Part shown: positions 52,768 to 63,097 of the stretch, in pieces | Layout of the letters: every line of letters starts with the position of its first letter | Position numbering within the stretch: position 1 is the stretch's first letter | Assembly: GCA_003252535.1 (NCBI GenBank) | Contig: QKDN01000002.1 | Location: forward strand, 100,782 to 164,781 | Source: Campylobacterota bacterium | GTDB lineage: Bacteria > Campylobacterota > Campylobacteria > Campylobacterales > Sulfurovaceae | Length of the DNA: 64,000 nucleotides | Direction: 5' to 3' | Translations under genes and position numbers: made by a program | The notes under the pieces: model-generated | Databases searched by the model: none | Told to the model about the DNA's origin: nothing | Seen by the model: the letters and a program-made list of their open reading frames with translations, nothing else

Positions 52768-54888
52768 ATGGAGCTCAACAGAGTTGTCAAAAAAGAATTA
52801 TCGAGAGAAGAATTGCTCGATCTGAGTCTGGGTACTCTCGAACAAATCCATAACAACTACGATCCCATCTATACCATAGACAGAATAGAAAAAATGTTTG
52901 CCAAGGCTCTAACGGGTGAATGGGCAATCGTCTGGATCAAAGATATCGAATCTGATATGCTTTACAGTATTACTGTCGACAAACACAAAAAGACCTTTAT
53001 TCCCCTGGGAAAAGGGATCATCGGACGTAGCTACAGAGAAAACGAAACCCATTATGTGAAGCAGGCAGAAACGAACCCGGACTATGATGCCACTGTGGAT
53101 AATGTCCTGGGCGTCGAACAAAAAGACATCATCTTCCACCCTATCCATGACAGCCAGGAGACTCGGACCATAGCCATTCTCCAGGTATCCAACCACAAGA
53201 GGGATATCCAGCAGTTCACCACCTCGGATGTGGACAAGCTCAAGATCGTCAGCAAATACATTACACCGTTCCTGGAGATGATACACAACGGTACCTATAC
53301 CGAAGAGCACAATAAATCAGGCAACACTACAGTGAACGCGGACAGCGCCTACAATGAAGCAATAGAAAAGCTTAAAGGTGAGAAGGAAAAAGCAGAAGCG
53401 ATGATGGCTTCGAGCACAAGATTCCTTGCCGAAGTCGCCCATGAGATACGCACACCCATGAACGCGGTCATGGGCTTCCTGGAACTGCTGCAGATGGATG
53501 AGCAGGATGAAGAGAAGCAGCTCTATCTCGATACGGCGATCAAGAGCGGCAACATGATGGTGGCCCTTGTCAACGACCTTCTGGACTTTGCCAAGATAGA
53601 GCAGGGGATGATGGAGCTTGAGACCCTGGTTTTCAACCCTATCGAAGAGTTCACAGGGATGGGGCCGCTTTTTTCAAGCCGTATGAAGAAGGCCGAGATC
53701 AATTACCATACCTTCATCGACCCGAACATGCCGGCCAAGATCGCCAGCGATCCGCACCGTATCAAGCAGATCCTCTCCAATCTCCTCGGCAATGCCGTCA
53801 AGTTCACACCCAAAAACGGCCGTATCCTGCTGGAGGTCATTTATGACAAAGGTGCAGATGCGATCCGTTTCAGCGTCACCGATACAGGTAAAGGGATCGC
53901 CAAAGACAAGCTCAAGGATATTTTCAGCCCATACAGACAGGAGGAGAGCTCTACATCAAGAAAATACGGCGGTACCGGTCTGGGACTCTCGATCAGCCAG
54001 AATCTCGCCGGACTCTACGGCAGTAAACTTGAAGTGGAGAGCGAAGAGGGACATGGAAGCCGTTTCTTCTTCTCCATGCCGCTCAAGGAGAAGATAATCG
54101 ATGGACCGATGGAATACACCCAGGAGATGTACGACCACCTCAACATCGTACTGATCTTTGAGAATTCATGCCAATCGACCTCGGATATCCTTGAGGAGTA
54201 TTTTGCAGCTTTCGGTATCCCTGCGGCAAAGATCAGAAAGGAACAAAGCTGGGAGAGTGTCTCTTTGAATGATGCCACCCATGTCTTCTGCGGCCGCGAT
54301 ACTATCAACAAGGAAGCGATCCAGAGGCTGCTCGACCGGGATATCTCCGTGACGATTATGAAAGCGGATATCTTCACCAACTACAAAGAGGGGCTCAAAG
54401 GAAAAGTGACCGAGCTCTCCTGTGCATTTGGCCCGGACAAGCTCTATAAGGTGATGTTCGAGCGCGACCTTCTCAAGGAGATGGACCGGGAACGACCGGT
54501 CAACAGCAAAGCGCTCATCGTCGATGACAACAGTATCAATATCCAGTTTCTCAAAGCAGTCCTCGGACGTCTCAAGATAGAATCGGACGGTGCCCTCGAT
54601 GGCAAGGAAGCGCTTGAGGCATACAGAAGATCGATGGAGAGCGGCACACCATACAGGCTCATTTTTATGGATGAGAGCATGCCTGTGATGACAGGGCTCG
54701 AAGCGACACAGCAGATACTCGAGATCGAAAAGGCCAAGGGGTACAAACATGTCCCTATCATCGGACTGAGCGGCGATGCCACCAATGATCACAGAGAGAA
54801 GTGTATAGAAGCGGGGATGGATGACTCGGTCACCAAGCCTGTACACATCAAGGTGATCTCCGACCTTCTTGAAAAGTTCTCCGAGTAG
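52768..54888 (+). CDS. Hybrid histidine kinase with GAF-like domain and REC
   Basis: 706 residues from the ATG with GGAGGAAGGG ten bases upstream; an in-frame TTG earlier is less likely. GAF-like N-terminus (about 25-190), HisKA with EVAHEIRTPMNAVMGFLELL near residue 222, HATPase_c with NLLGNAVKFTPKNGRILLEV and TGKGIAKDKL, a degenerate receiver-like segment (about 455-570), and a true REC domain (ALIVDDNSINIQFLK, phospho-Asp in FMDESMPVMTG). Cytoplasmic: no membrane helix. No response regulator beside it; a distant HPt should take the phosphate. Confidence 0.93.
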   Translation: MELNRVVKKELSREELLDLSLGTLEQIHNNYDPIYTIDRIEKMFAKALTGEWAIVWIKDIESDMLYSITVDKHKKTFIPLGKGIIGRSYRENETHYVKQAETNPDYDATVDNVLGVEQKDIIFHPIHDSQETRTIAILQVSNHKRDIQQFTTSDVDKLKIVSKYITPFLEMIHNGTYTEEHNKSGNTTVNADSAYNEAIEKLKGEKEKAEAMMASSTRFLAEVAHEIRTPMNAVMGFLELLQMDEQDEEKQLYLDTAIKSGNMMVALVNDLLDFAKIEQGMMELETLVFNPIEEFTGMGPLFSSRMKKAEINYHTFIDPNMPAKIASDPHRIKQILSNLLGNAVKFTPKNGRILLEVIYDKGADAIRFSVTDTGKGIAKDKLKDIFSPYRQEESSTSRKYGGTGLGLSISQNLAGLYGSKLEVESEEGHGSRFFFSMPLKEKIIDGPMEYTQEMYDHLNIVLIFENSCQSTSDILEEYFAAFGIPAAKIRKEQSWESVSLNDATHVFCGRDTINKEAIQRLLDRDISVTIMKADIFTNYKEGLKGKVTELSCAFGPDKLYKVMFERDLLKEMDRERPVNSKALIVDDNSINIQFLKAVLGRLKIESDGALDGKEALEAYRRSMESGTPYRLIFMDESMPVMTGLEATQQILEIEKAKGYKHVPIIGLSGDATNDHREKCIEAGMDDSVTKPVHIKVISDLLEKFSE

Positions 54889-54907
54889 CGGGAGAACCTC
54901 CCGTCCC

Positions 54908-56059
54908 TTATTCCTCGTCCTCTTTGAATCCGAAGAAGTCGGCCTCTGTATCCCCTGCCGATTCTCTTTTCTCACCGTATGAGATCATATCAAGCTTGAG
55001 CTTCATATCGCTTGGGTTGGTCGCGTTGTCCATCAACGCCTCGTAAGCGATCCTCTTCTGGAGATAGAGGTCGAGCAGCGCCTGGTCGAAGGTTTGTGTC
55101 GCGTATATCTCTTTTCCTTCTGCGAGGGCATCGGTGATCTCACTGTCCCTGCCTTCATCTATCAGCTGCTCGATACGGGCAGTCTTCTTGAGGATCTCGA
55201 TCGCAGCAGCACGGCCTCCATCGGTGGTCTTGACAAGTCTCTGTGAGAGGATGCCTTCGAGTACCGCCGCCAGTGACTTACGGATACGCCCTTGCTCCAG
55301 CGGCGGGAAGGTACCGATGATACGGTCGATGGTATCCTTGGCGTTGATCGAGTGGAGGGTAGAAAAGACAAGGTGTCCCGTGTTCGCCGCATGAATGCCG
55401 ATCTCGATCGTCTCGATATCCCTCATCTCCCCTACGAGGATGATATCGGGGTCTTCCCTGAGCGCTCCCTTGAGGGCACTCGCGAACGAGATGGCATCCT
55501 GCCCGACACCCCTCTGGTTGATCAGGCACTGCTTATCCTGGTGGACGAACTCGATAGGGTCTTCGACGGTGATGATGTGGTCTTTTCTTGTCAGGTTGAT
55601 CTCGTTGAGGATCGCTGCGAGGGTGGTGGATTTACCGCTCCCCGTAACTCCCGTCACCAGTACAAGTCCCCTGTGTACCTTTGTGAAGTGCATGACGACC
55701 GGAGGCAGTTTGAGGTCCTGCATAGTAGGGATCTCTACCGGAATTACCCTCAAAACAGCGCTTAATCCGTCAAGCTGATAGAACATATTGGCACGATACC
55801 TTGCCTCTTTACCGATCGTAAAAGTAAAGTCGAGCGTACGGTTCTTGACAAGATCTTCGTACTGATTGGGCAGTGTGATCTCACGGGCGAGCTGATCCAT
55901 CTCATCGGGAGTTATCGCCACTTTGCCGAACAGCTCCAGGGAACCCTTGACCCTTCCCCTCGGGATCGCCGTCGACTTGAGATGGAGGTCACTTCCCCCC
56001 TGCTGCGCCATATATTTGAGATACTTGATAAGTCTCGTTTCCATTGGTCCGGGATTCAT
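54908..56059 (-). CDS. PilT/PilU-like twitching motility ATPase
   Basis: 383 residues from the ATG at 56059, five bases after AGGAGAG; earlier GTG would add two residues. N-terminal PAS-like SDLHLKSTAIPRGRV, Walker A GVTGSGKSTTL near residue 133, Walker B DIILVGEMRD, and GHLVFSTLHS as in type IV pilus retraction ATPases. It powers pilus retraction as a hexamer at the inner membrane. The PilB/PilC/PilD partners are not nearby. The acidic C-terminus DTEADFFGFKEDEE is not conserved in PilT and suggests PilU. Confidence 0.88.
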   Translation of the reverse strand: MNPGPMETRLIKYLKYMAQQGGSDLHLKSTAIPRGRVKGSLELFGKVAITPDEMDQLAREITLPNQYEDLVKNRTLDFTFTIGKEARYRANMFYQLDGLSAVLRVIPVEIPTMQDLKLPPVVMHFTKVHRGLVLVTGVTGSGKSTTLAAILNEINLTRKDHIITVEDPIEFVHQDKQCLINQRGVGQDAISFASALKGALREDPDIILVGEMRDIETIEIGIHAANTGHLVFSTLHSINAKDTIDRIIGTFPPLEQGRIRKSLAAVLEGILSQRLVKTTDGGRAAAIEILKKTARIEQLIDEGRDSEITDALAEGKEIYATQTFDQALLDLYLQKRIAYEALMDNATNPSDMKLKLDMISYGEKRESAGDTEADFFGFKEDEE

Positions 56060-56144
56060 ACACACTCTCCTGATACTAAGTAGATTATTGGTGAATATTG
56101 TAGCTAGTTTTGGCTTGAGGGGAGCAGTGTGAGAAACATTTCAT

Positions 56145-56167
56145 TATTGCACAGAAAGTGTGCAATA
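56145..56167. promoter_or_regulatory. Perfect 9-bp inverted repeat upstream of the PilT-like gene
   Basis: TATTGCACA-GAAAG-TGTGCAATA, 86 bases before the PilT-like start and 122 bases past the prfA stop. It could be an operator or a transcript end of prfA. The rest of the 229-base gap has no gene. Confidence 0.5.
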
Positions 56168-56288
56168 GTCTTGGGAGTCGGAGAGTTCTGTCCGGAAAAA
56201 AATATCATATACCATTAAGGATATTTGTAGTGGATATTGTCTTCAATCTGGCGTGGCTAAAGCCGACGGCTCCAGGATATCGAGAGGG

Positions 56289-57356
56289 TTAGAGTCCCGC
56301 TTCCTGGATCGCTTCAGCCTGTGCATGGGCGATCAGCGGGTCGACCACCAGCTTGAGCGTGCCGTTGTTCATGATATCCTCCAGTGCATAGAGGGTCAGG
56401 CCGATACGGTGGTCGGTGATACGGTTCTGAGGGTAGTTGTAGGTACGTATCTTCTCCGATCTGTCGCCAGAACCCACCTGGAGTTTCCTCTGGCTTGAGG
56501 TCTCGTCAAGCTGCTTCTGGAGCTCTGCTTCATAGACGCGGGCTTTGAGGACCTTCATCGCTTTGTCCCTGTTCTTGTGCTGCGATTTCTCATCCTGGAT
56601 CGCAACGACGATACCTGTAGGGATGTGGGTCAGACGTACCGCAGAGTCGGTGGTGTTGACCGACTGACCGCCGCATCCACTGGAGCGGTAGACATCCATC
56701 TTGATCTCGTTGGGTTTGATATCGACCTCGACATCATCGACCTCCGGGATCACCGCCACGGTGATGGCAGATGTGTGGACACGCCCCTGTGTCTCTGTCT
56801 CGGGGACCCTCTGTACCCTGTGGGTACCCGCTTCGTACTTGAGCTTGGAGTAGACCGAATCTCCTTTGATCTGGGCGATGAGCTCTTTGTAGCCGCCGGC
56901 TGTCCCTTCGCTGGTGCTCACCAGTTCCACTTTCCACCCCTGCGTCTCGGCGTATCGCATATACATCTTGAATACATCCGAAACAAAGAGGGCACTTTCG
57001 TCTCCGCCCGCACCGGCACGAAGCTCAAGGAAGATGTTCTTGTCGTCGTTCTTGTCCTTGGGGATCATGAGCACCTTGATCTCTTCTTCGAGCTCAGGGA
57101 GTCTCGGTTCGAGTTCGCTCAGCTCCTCCTTGGCCAAGTCGCCGAGCTCCGGATCGCCCAGAAGCTCTTTGTTCTCCTCTATGGAGTTGGACATCTCAAG
57201 ATATTCTTTTGCTTTTTCGACGAGTACGGTGAGCGATGACTGCTCTTTCCCAAGTTCGGTCATTCTCTTGATATCGGAAGCGATATCGGGTGAACTGAGC
57301 TGTGTGCTGATCTCGTTATATCTGTCAATAAAAGGTTGGAGTTTATCTTTGAACAT
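56289..57356 (-). CDS. prfA: Peptide chain release factor 1
   Basis: 355 residues from the ATG after GGAA; an in-frame TTG four codons earlier is possible. The peptidyl-hydrolysis motif [10 protein letters not shown] and the codon-recognition tripeptide P-x-T (here PET, in [18 protein letters not shown]) are in place; E. coli has PAT. It terminates at UAA and UAG. Downstream on the same strand is a PilT-like gene; upstream is rpsT. Confidence 0.97.
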   Translation of the reverse strand: MFKDKLQPFIDRYNEISTQLSSPDIASDIKRMTELGKEQSSLTVLVEKAKEYLEMSNSIEENKELLGDPELGDLAKEELSELEPRLPELEEEIKVLMIPKDKNDDKNIFLELRAGAGGDESALFVSDVFKMYMRYAETQGWKVELVSTSEGTAGGYKELIAQIKGDSVYSKLKYEAGTHRVQRVPETETQGRVHTSAITVAVIPEVDDVEVDIKPNEIKMDVYRSSGCGGQSVNTTDSAVRLTHIPTGIVVAIQDEKSQHKNRDKAMKVLKARVYEAELQKQLDETSSQRKLQVGSGDRSEKIRTYNYPQNRITDHRIGLTLYALEDIMNNGTLKLVVDPLIAHAQAEAIQEAGL

Positions 57357-57434
57357 AGGCTGTTCCAATTTGTTGAATTTTATAATGAAGGTATCTTTTC
57401 CCCAGAGAGAGGGGAAAGAGATGGGGAGGGTGGG

Positions 57435-57707
57435 TTATGCTGCTGCTTCTGCTTTGTTGACAAGCTTGTGAAGACGGCTTACTTTTCTTGCAGCTGTCTC
57501 TTTTTTGATGAAGCCTTTGCTTACGAGAGCGTGGATCTGCTTGTTAGCGAACTTAAACGCTTCTTTTGCTGCTGTGATGTCGTTTGCTTCTACAGCAACG
57601 TGAACAGCTTTTACGATGTTCTTGATTCTTGTTCTGTAGTATCTGTTTCTCTCAGTTCTTACAGCAGTCTGCAAGATACGCTTTTTTGCCGATTTGTTGT
57701 GTGCCAT
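57435..57707 (-). CDS. rpsT: 30S ribosomal protein S20
   Basis: 90 residues. Starts [20 protein letters not shown] and continues with [16 protein letters not shown] and [20 protein letters not shown], typical of S20. It stabilises 16S rRNA helices. Divergent from glmM. Preceded by GGAAT and a Shine-Dalgarno-like AAGGAAT seven bases before its ATG. Confidence 0.97.
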   Translation of the reverse strand: MAHNKSAKKRILQTAVRTERNRYYRTRIKNIVKAVHVAVEANDITAAKEAFKFANKQIHALVSKGFIKKETAARKVSRLHKLVNKAEAAA

Positions 57708-57871
57708 TTTGCGATTCCTTAGAAAATTATTGTATTACTCAATGACCGGTCTGTAGAGACTTCGGTATTTTTTGAGATGAATTAGTGCGCGAATGATAGC
57801 CAAAACAAGATTAAAAGTTTATTAAGATAAAATAAGCTTAACTAACGAATCTGTCATAAAAAGGAACAAGC

Positions 57872-59209
57872 ATGAAACTATTCGGTACAGACGGGGTCCG
57901 CGGCAAGGCAGGCAAAAAACTTACAGCCCTCAACACTATGAAGCTGGCTATGGCGACAGGGATATATTTCAGAAAATTTGCGAAAACGAACAAGATACTC
58001 GTGGGTAAAGACACGCGAAGAAGCGGCTATATGATAGAGAACGCTCTCGTTTCTGGACTGACGGCCGTAGGATTCGACGTGATCCAGATAGGCCCCATGC
58101 CGACCCCCGCGATCGCGTTCCTCACCGAGAACATGCGCTGTGATGCGGGGATTATGATCTCTGCAAGCCACAACCCATACTATGACAACGGCATCAAGCT
58201 CTTCGACAGCTACGGACACAAGATAGCCGAGCACCAGGAAGATGCGATCGAGGCGATCTATTATAACGATGAGCTCCTCGAAAGCGCACAGGTCACCGAC
58301 AAGGCAATCGGCAAATCCAAAAGGATCGACGATGTCATCGGCCGCTATATCGTCCATATCAAGAACTCCTTCCCGCGCCCCCTTACGCTCGCAGGGACCA
58401 GGGTCGTCATCGACTGTGCGAACGGTGCCGGGTATATCGTAGCGCCGACGGTCCTTGCCGAACTCGGTGCCGAAGTGATCACCATAGGGGACAAACCGAG
58501 CGGGTACAACATCAACGAAGGTTGCGGTGCGATGCACCCGGAGATGGCGGCAAAAGCGGTCCTCGAGTACAGGGCAGATATCGGGCTTGCGCTTGACGGC
58601 GATGCCGACAGGCTGGTGATGATCGACGAGAAAGGGGATGTGGTCGACGGCGATAAGCTCATGGCGGTCCTTGCGACCTACCTCCACCACCAGGGCAAGC
58701 TCAAAGGCAACGGTATGGTCGCCACGGTGATGAGCAACAAAGGGCTCGAGGATTACCTTTCAAAACATCATATCAACCTCTACAGAAGCGACGTAGGAGA
58801 CAAACATGTCATCAGGATGATGCAGGAACGCGGCATCAACTTCGGCGGGGAGCAGAGCGGCCACCTGATCTTCAGCGACTATGCCAAGACAGGTGACGGT
58901 ATTTCCAGTGCGCTCCAGGCGCTCGCCTTTATGGTCAGAAGCGGCAAAAAGGTGAGTGAAGTGTTCAATCCCTATGAATCTGTACCGCAAAAACAGACCA
59001 ATATCCTGGTAGAGGAGAAAAAGCCTCTTGAAGACCTCAAAGGCTACGATGAGCTTATCGAGAAGGTCAGAAGCGCCAACATGCGTCACCTTTTCAGGTA
59101 TTCGGGTACGGAGAACAAGCTTCGTCTGCTCCTCGAGGGGGATAACGAAGAGGAGCTTGAGAAGATGCTCGATGAGTGCACTGATTACTTCAAAAGGATG
59201 CTTGTCTGA
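57872..59209 (+). CDS. glmM: Phosphoglucosamine mutase
   Basis: 445 residues. Starts [13 protein letters not shown], the catalytic serine loop is [16 protein letters not shown] near residue 100, metal loop [14 protein letters not shown] near residue 240 and the phosphate loop [16 protein letters not shown] at the end. It converts glucosamine-6-phosphate to glucosamine-1-phosphate for peptidoglycan and LPS. The lspA start overlaps its stop (TGATG). Confidence 0.97.
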   Translation: MKLFGTDGVRGKAGKKLTALNTMKLAMATGIYFRKFAKTNKILVGKDTRRSGYMIENALVSGLTAVGFDVIQIGPMPTPAIAFLTENMRCDAGIMISASHNPYYDNGIKLFDSYGHKIAEHQEDAIEAIYYNDELLESAQVTDKAIGKSKRIDDVIGRYIVHIKNSFPRPLTLAGTRVVIDCANGAGYIVAPTVLAELGAEVITIGDKPSGYNINEGCGAMHPEMAAKAVLEYRADIGLALDGDADRLVMIDEKGDVVDGDKLMAVLATYLHHQGKLKGNGMVATVMSNKGLEDYLSKHHINLYRSDVGDKHVIRMMQERGINFGGEQSGHLIFSDYAKTGDGISSALQALAFMVRSGKKVSEVFNPYESVPQKQTNILVEEKKPLEDLKGYDELIEKVRSANMRHLFRYSGTENKLRLLLEGDNEEELEKMLDECTDYFKRMLV

Positions 59210-59667
59210 TGGTACGCTACCTTTCGATCTTTTTCCTTGCGGCGCTCGGCACTCTGATCATCGACCAGAATATCAAGATCGCTTTCGTCGATGGGTTCTA
59301 CTGGGACAGCCAGTGCTTCTCGTTGGAGCTGCACTACAATAAAGGTGTCGCCTTCTCGATGCTCGCCTTTCTGGGAGAGAACCTCAAATGGCTCCAGGTG
59401 CTGCTGGTCGGTGCCATCATGCTCTATATCTTCACCAGCGGGTTGCTTAGACAGCACAGTTTTGCCCTTGGACTCCTCATCGGTGGAGCGGTGAGCAACC
59501 TCTACGACCGCTTTGTCCACGGCGGTGTTGTGGACTATTTCGCATGGCATTGCTGGTTCGAATATGCGGTATTCAATTTCGCCGATGTGGTGATCGACCT
59601 GGCGGTGGTCTATATCATCATCGTTTCTCTCTTTGGCAAAGAGGACCCGAACGCAGAGACCAAATGA
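59209..59667 (+). CDS. lspA: Lipoprotein signal peptidase
   Basis: 152 residues with four membrane helices. The catalytic motifs N-K-G-V-A-F-S (HYNKGVAFSML) and NFADVVIDLAV contain the two aspartates of family A8; GGAVSNLYDRFVHGGVVDYF carries the first. It cleaves the signal peptide of prolipoproteins in the inner membrane. glmM-lspA is a common pair in this phylum. Overlaps both neighbours. Confidence 0.96.
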   Translation: MVRYLSIFFLAALGTLIIDQNIKIAFVDGFYWDSQCFSLELHYNKGVAFSMLAFLGENLKWLQVLLVGAIMLYIFTSGLLRQHSFALGLLIGGAVSNLYDRFVHGGVVDYFAWHCWFEYAVFNFADVVIDLAVVYIIIVSLFGKEDPNAETK

Positions 59668-60608
59668 AAAAACTCCCTCTCCTTTTGCTTCTTCCGCTCT
59701 TTTTGTGCGGCGGAGCGTCGCAGGTGGATATCTCCCCCTATGGGGTATCCCCGGAGCACTACCAGCGTATCCGTATCCTTGACCAGCGCTCCCTCTCTTA
59801 TCCGAACATCGATTCCAAACACTTCTGCGAGATATCCGACCTCGCTTACGATATGGCAAACAAACGCCTCTATATGCTTGCGGATGACGGTCTGTATTTC
59901 CTTTTCGAGGCAGAATTTGCCGAGCAGATCAGTAAGCTGAAGCCGTTACGCTCGGTCGTACTGACCCAGAAGAACGCCAAGCCTTTCGTACACTACAGGC
60001 GCGACAGCGAAGGGATGACCCTCGATGGCAAAGGGAGGGTGCTCGTCTCCTTCGAAGAGCAGGCGAAGATCGGCAGGTTCGATGCCAAAGGGGAGATGGT
60101 CTACAGGTACCGCCTCCCCGATCGGCTCAGCTCTGTCAAAAACTACCGCAACAAGAACAAATCCCTCGAATCGCTCGCATACCATCCCCGCTACGGTATC
60201 CTCACCGCCGCCGAGTATCCGCTCAAAAGATACCCGAGAATGCGCCAGACCATCTATGCGCTCGACGGCAGGGAGTGGCATTTCAGGGCGCAGGACGATG
60301 CGGGGAGTGCCGTGGTATCGATGGAGGTGATGGACGATGGGAACATCCTCATCCTCGAGCGGGCATTCGCCGGATTCCTCAGCCCCATCGTCATCACCCT
60401 CAAAAAAGTATACCTCGACCGATGCGACAGGAATGCAGAGTGCAAAAGCGAAGTACTTGCCAGCTTCGACAATACCAAAGGATGGATGATTGACAATTTC
60501 GAAGGGCTGGCAAAGGTCGGCAGGAACCGCTATGTCATGGTCAGCGATGACAACGACAATTTCTACCAGCGTACCCTTCTGATCTATTTCGAGGTGTTGG
60601 AGGAGTAG
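59664..60608 (+). CDS. Secreted phytase-like/esterase-like protein
   Basis: 314 residues from the ATG that overlaps the lspA stop (ATGA). Signal peptide LPLLLLLPLFLCGGASQ; a Cys follows the hydrophobic core but the lipobox is not standard, so lipidation is uncertain. The body fits the phytase-like beta-propeller family: EISDLAYDMANKRLYMLADDG, RRDSEGMTLDGKGRVLVSFE, NKSLESLAYHPRYG, NFEGLAKVGRNRYVMVSDDN. Probable role: periplasmic phosphoester or ester cleavage; substrate unknown. Confidence 0.78.
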   Translation: MKKLPLLLLLPLFLCGGASQVDISPYGVSPEHYQRIRILDQRSLSYPNIDSKHFCEISDLAYDMANKRLYMLADDGLYFLFEAEFAEQISKLKPLRSVVLTQKNAKPFVHYRRDSEGMTLDGKGRVLVSFEEQAKIGRFDAKGEMVYRYRLPDRLSSVKNYRNKNKSLESLAYHPRYGILTAAEYPLKRYPRMRQTIYALDGREWHFRAQDDAGSAVVSMEVMDDGNILILERAFAGFLSPIVITLKKVYLDRCDRNAECKSEVLASFDNTKGWMIDNFEGLAKVGRNRYVMVSDDNDNFYQRTLLIYFEVLEE

Positions 60609-60611
60609 AGC

Positions 60612-62138
60612 TTACCACGGTTTCTTTTCGTAGATATATCCCTCGTTGATGAGATCGTAGACCTTGGAGCTGAGGGGTTGCTTCTGGGGAGCGGACGACT
60701 CTTTGAGGGCGGTTTTCTCCTCTTTTTTATCTTTCTTCTTCTTGGGTGTGGCACCGCTGCTGCCACCGCTCTCGCTATTACCGCCGCTTTTATCGCTCTT
60801 ATCCTCTTCACCCTCTTTGGAGGCTGTATTTTTATCGGTGTCACCAGAGGGGGGAGTAGAGAGCGAGGGGGCGAGGGCGTCACTTTTGTGTGCGATGAGG
60901 GAGAGGTTGTGGAGGGTCTCTTCATCGTAGCGCAGCGCGAGGGCCCTGGTGTAGTATTCCCGCGCTTTTTTGTACGAATTGATCTTCGCGTAGCAGTTGC
61001 CGAGATTGTGGTAGATATCGTGCTTGGTCTCTTCCGAGGTGCTTCGTATCTGTTCGTAGACGGCTATCGCCTCTTCGTAGGCGCCAAGCCGGTAATAGGT
61101 CGCGGCGGTGAGCATGGCCGATTGCAGGGTGGGGTGCTCTATCTTCTGCGTCAGGGTGAGGGAGCGGTTGTAGTCGCCTGCTTCATAGGCGCTGAGACCT
61201 CTTGAGAGGGTGAGCGTATCCCACATCGAGGCGTTCGCCTCCACCCCGGCGAAGGCCAGTGCTATGATGAGATAGCGTACCGCCCTGGTGTGGAGGAGCA
61301 GGAAGAGTGCCATCGCTATGAAGAGGGGGACGATGTAGAGCTCGACGGTATTGCGGCTCTGTTTCGACAGCAGCTCCCCTTCACCCTGCGACTCTATCGC
61401 CGTGTATATCTGCCGTGCGCTCTCCTGCGGCGAGGAGGGGGAGACTACAATGGCACGGGTGAGCGAGGCGAGATGGGAAAGCATGGGATTGAGCCGGGAG
61501 ATGATGATATTGCCGCTTTCATCCTTGAGCATCTTCCCGTCCTCGTCCCTGATGGAGGTACCGACGGTGGTGGCCAGCGGGAGGATCACCAGCGAGATAC
61601 CGGAGCCTTTCAGCTGCGCGGCTGCCCTGGCCGCGTCGCTCTCCTCACCGCCGTCCGTGATGAGGACGAGTGTAGCGTGTGGCGGAGCGGCGGAGACCAC
61701 CTTGCGCAGCAGAGCTCCGATGGAGGTTCCCTTGGTGAGGATATTGTGCGGCTCGATGCTCTCGAGTGCCTGTTTGATCAGCCTGTGGTCGGTGGTGGCC
61801 GGGGAGAGGAGGAGCGGATTGGTCGTGAAGGCTATCAGCGAGATATGGTCCGCTGGGCTGATATCGAGCAGCGATCTGATCGTCTCTCTGGCGTATTCAT
61901 AGCGGGTAGGTGCGATATCGGCAGCCCGCATCGAGTAGGAGATATCGAAGGCTATCACGATGTTCCGCGAGAGTATCGCCTTTTCCCCTGCACCTTGCTG
62001 CACCGCAGGGCGTGCGAGGGAGAGGGTGAGAAGGGCCAGGATCAGCAGGTGGGTGCGCTCACGCAACCCATGTGAACTGTAAGCCAGGATAGCGACAGGG
62101 ATGAGGAGCCACAGGAGCGATGGGTAGAGGAGGGTCAT
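60612..62138 (-). CDS. BatB-like VWA domain fused to BatC-like TPR domain
   Basis: 508 residues from the ATG overlapping the previous stop (ATGA); GGAG lies just upstream. Two N-terminal membrane helices, a VWA domain with MIDAS residues DISYSMRAAD and LVLITDGGEESDAA, a third helix (LFIAMALFLLLHTRAVRYLI), then TPR repeats (about 340-430: TYYRLGAYEEAIAVYEQI, IYHNLGNCYAKINSYKKAREYY) and a long Ser/Gly/Lys/Glu-rich tail. The Bat proteins act in oxidative-stress resistance in several bacteria. BatB and BatC are fused here. No MoxR ATPase is in the window on this side. Confidence 0.85.
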   Translation of the reverse strand: MTLLYPSLLWLLIPVAILAYSSHGLRERTHLLILALLTLSLARPAVQQGAGEKAILSRNIVIAFDISYSMRAADIAPTRYEYARETIRSLLDISPADHISLIAFTTNPLLLSPATTDHRLIKQALESIEPHNILTKGTSIGALLRKVVSAAPPHATLVLITDGGEESDAARAAAQLKGSGISLVILPLATTVGTSIRDEDGKMLKDESGNIIISRLNPMLSHLASLTRAIVVSPSSPQESARQIYTAIESQGEGELLSKQSRNTVELYIVPLFIAMALFLLLHTRAVRYLIIALAFAGVEANASMWDTLTLSRGLSAYEAGDYNRSLTLTQKIEHPTLQSAMLTAATYYRLGAYEEAIAVYEQIRSTSEETKHDIYHNLGNCYAKINSYKKAREYYTRALALRYDEETLHNLSLIAHKSDALAPSLSTPPSGDTDKNTASKEGEEDKSDKSGGNSESGGSSGATPKKKKDKKEEKTALKESSAPQKQPLSSKVYDLINEGYIYEKKPW

Positions 62139-63037
62139 GATCTCGCTCTCCTCTCCATAGCTATCCATCCGAAGAGGAGGATGAACGCTGCCGCGAGGGG
62201 ATAGACGAAGAGCTCCTCCCGTCCGAGGTATTCCTCGCCCCTGACGGGGCTGGGCTCGAGGGAGTCTATCTCACTGTAGACGGAGGAGAGCTCCCTGGCA
62301 TCGGCGGCGCGGTAGCTGTGTGCGCCGCTCTGTTCGGCTATGGTACGCAGCAGTGCCTCGTCGTATTCGTTCCCTATCCCGATAGTGTATATCCTTACTC
62401 CCATCTCCACAGCTTTGGAAAGGGCCTCTTTGGGGGAGGTGCGCCCCGAGTTGTGGTAGCCGTCGGTGAGGAGTATGATCGCCTTGCTCTGTGCTTTCGA
62501 CTCCCTCAGGCTCCGCAGCGCTTCAGCGATGGCGTCGCCGAGGGCAGTGTTCTCCCCGGCGATACCGATATCGAGCAGTGAGAGCATCGAACCGACGGCA
62601 GCGAGGTCGTAGCTCAGCGGCGAGGCGGTGTAGGCGAAGGTGCCGAAGAGCACCACACCGATATTGTCATCGTGTCTTTTCGATACGAACTCTTTGGAAA
62701 GGGCTATCGCGCTCTCGAAGCGGCTGAGAGAGCTCTCGCTGCTGTCGTACCCTTTCTCCCCCATCGAGCCGCTGGCATCGATCACGAGGAAGAGATCGCG
62801 CCCCCGCTTGTGCCCCCCTTCGCTGCTCTCGTAGAAAAAGGGCTGTGAGAGGGAGAGGATACTGAGGGTGAAGATGGCGAGTTTGAGCCACAGCTCCCTC
62901 TCGACAAGGCGTGTCTGACCCCCCAGCCACGAGAGAGGTGTGATATAGTAGACCCTCAGATGCTCACGGCAGATGACAAAGCACAGGGCCAACGGGAGCA
63001 GCAGTAATGATAACGGGTGTTGGAAAGCCAGATTCAT
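62135..63037 (-). CDS. BatA-like VWA domain membrane protein
   Basis: 300 residues. Two N-terminal helices (about 8-20 and 53-70), a VWA domain with MIDAS DASGSMGEKGYDSS near residue 87 and AIILLTDGYHNSGRT near 186, and a C-terminal helix (VYPLAAAFILLFGWIAM). Typical BatA layout. It overlaps the BatB/C gene by four bases, so they form one operon read leftward. The domain probably binds another membrane or periplasmic protein through a metal. Start codon ATG, upstream sequence without a strong RBS. Confidence 0.85.
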   Translation of the reverse strand: MNLAFQHPLSLLLLPLALCFVICREHLRVYYITPLSWLGGQTRLVERELWLKLAIFTLSILSLSQPFFYESSEGGHKRGRDLFLVIDASGSMGEKGYDSSESSLSRFESAIALSKEFVSKRHDDNIGVVLFGTFAYTASPLSYDLAAVGSMLSLLDIGIAGENTALGDAIAEALRSLRESKAQSKAIILLTDGYHNSGRTSPKEALSKAVEMGVRIYTIGIGNEYDEALLRTIAEQSGAHSYRAADARELSSVYSEIDSLEPSPVRGEEYLGREELFVYPLAAAFILLFGWIAMERRARS

Positions 63038-63097
63038 AAGGGTATTGTAGCGGAAATATGATCAGGATAGGGTGCAGACCCTCCGGGAGGAGAGTCT

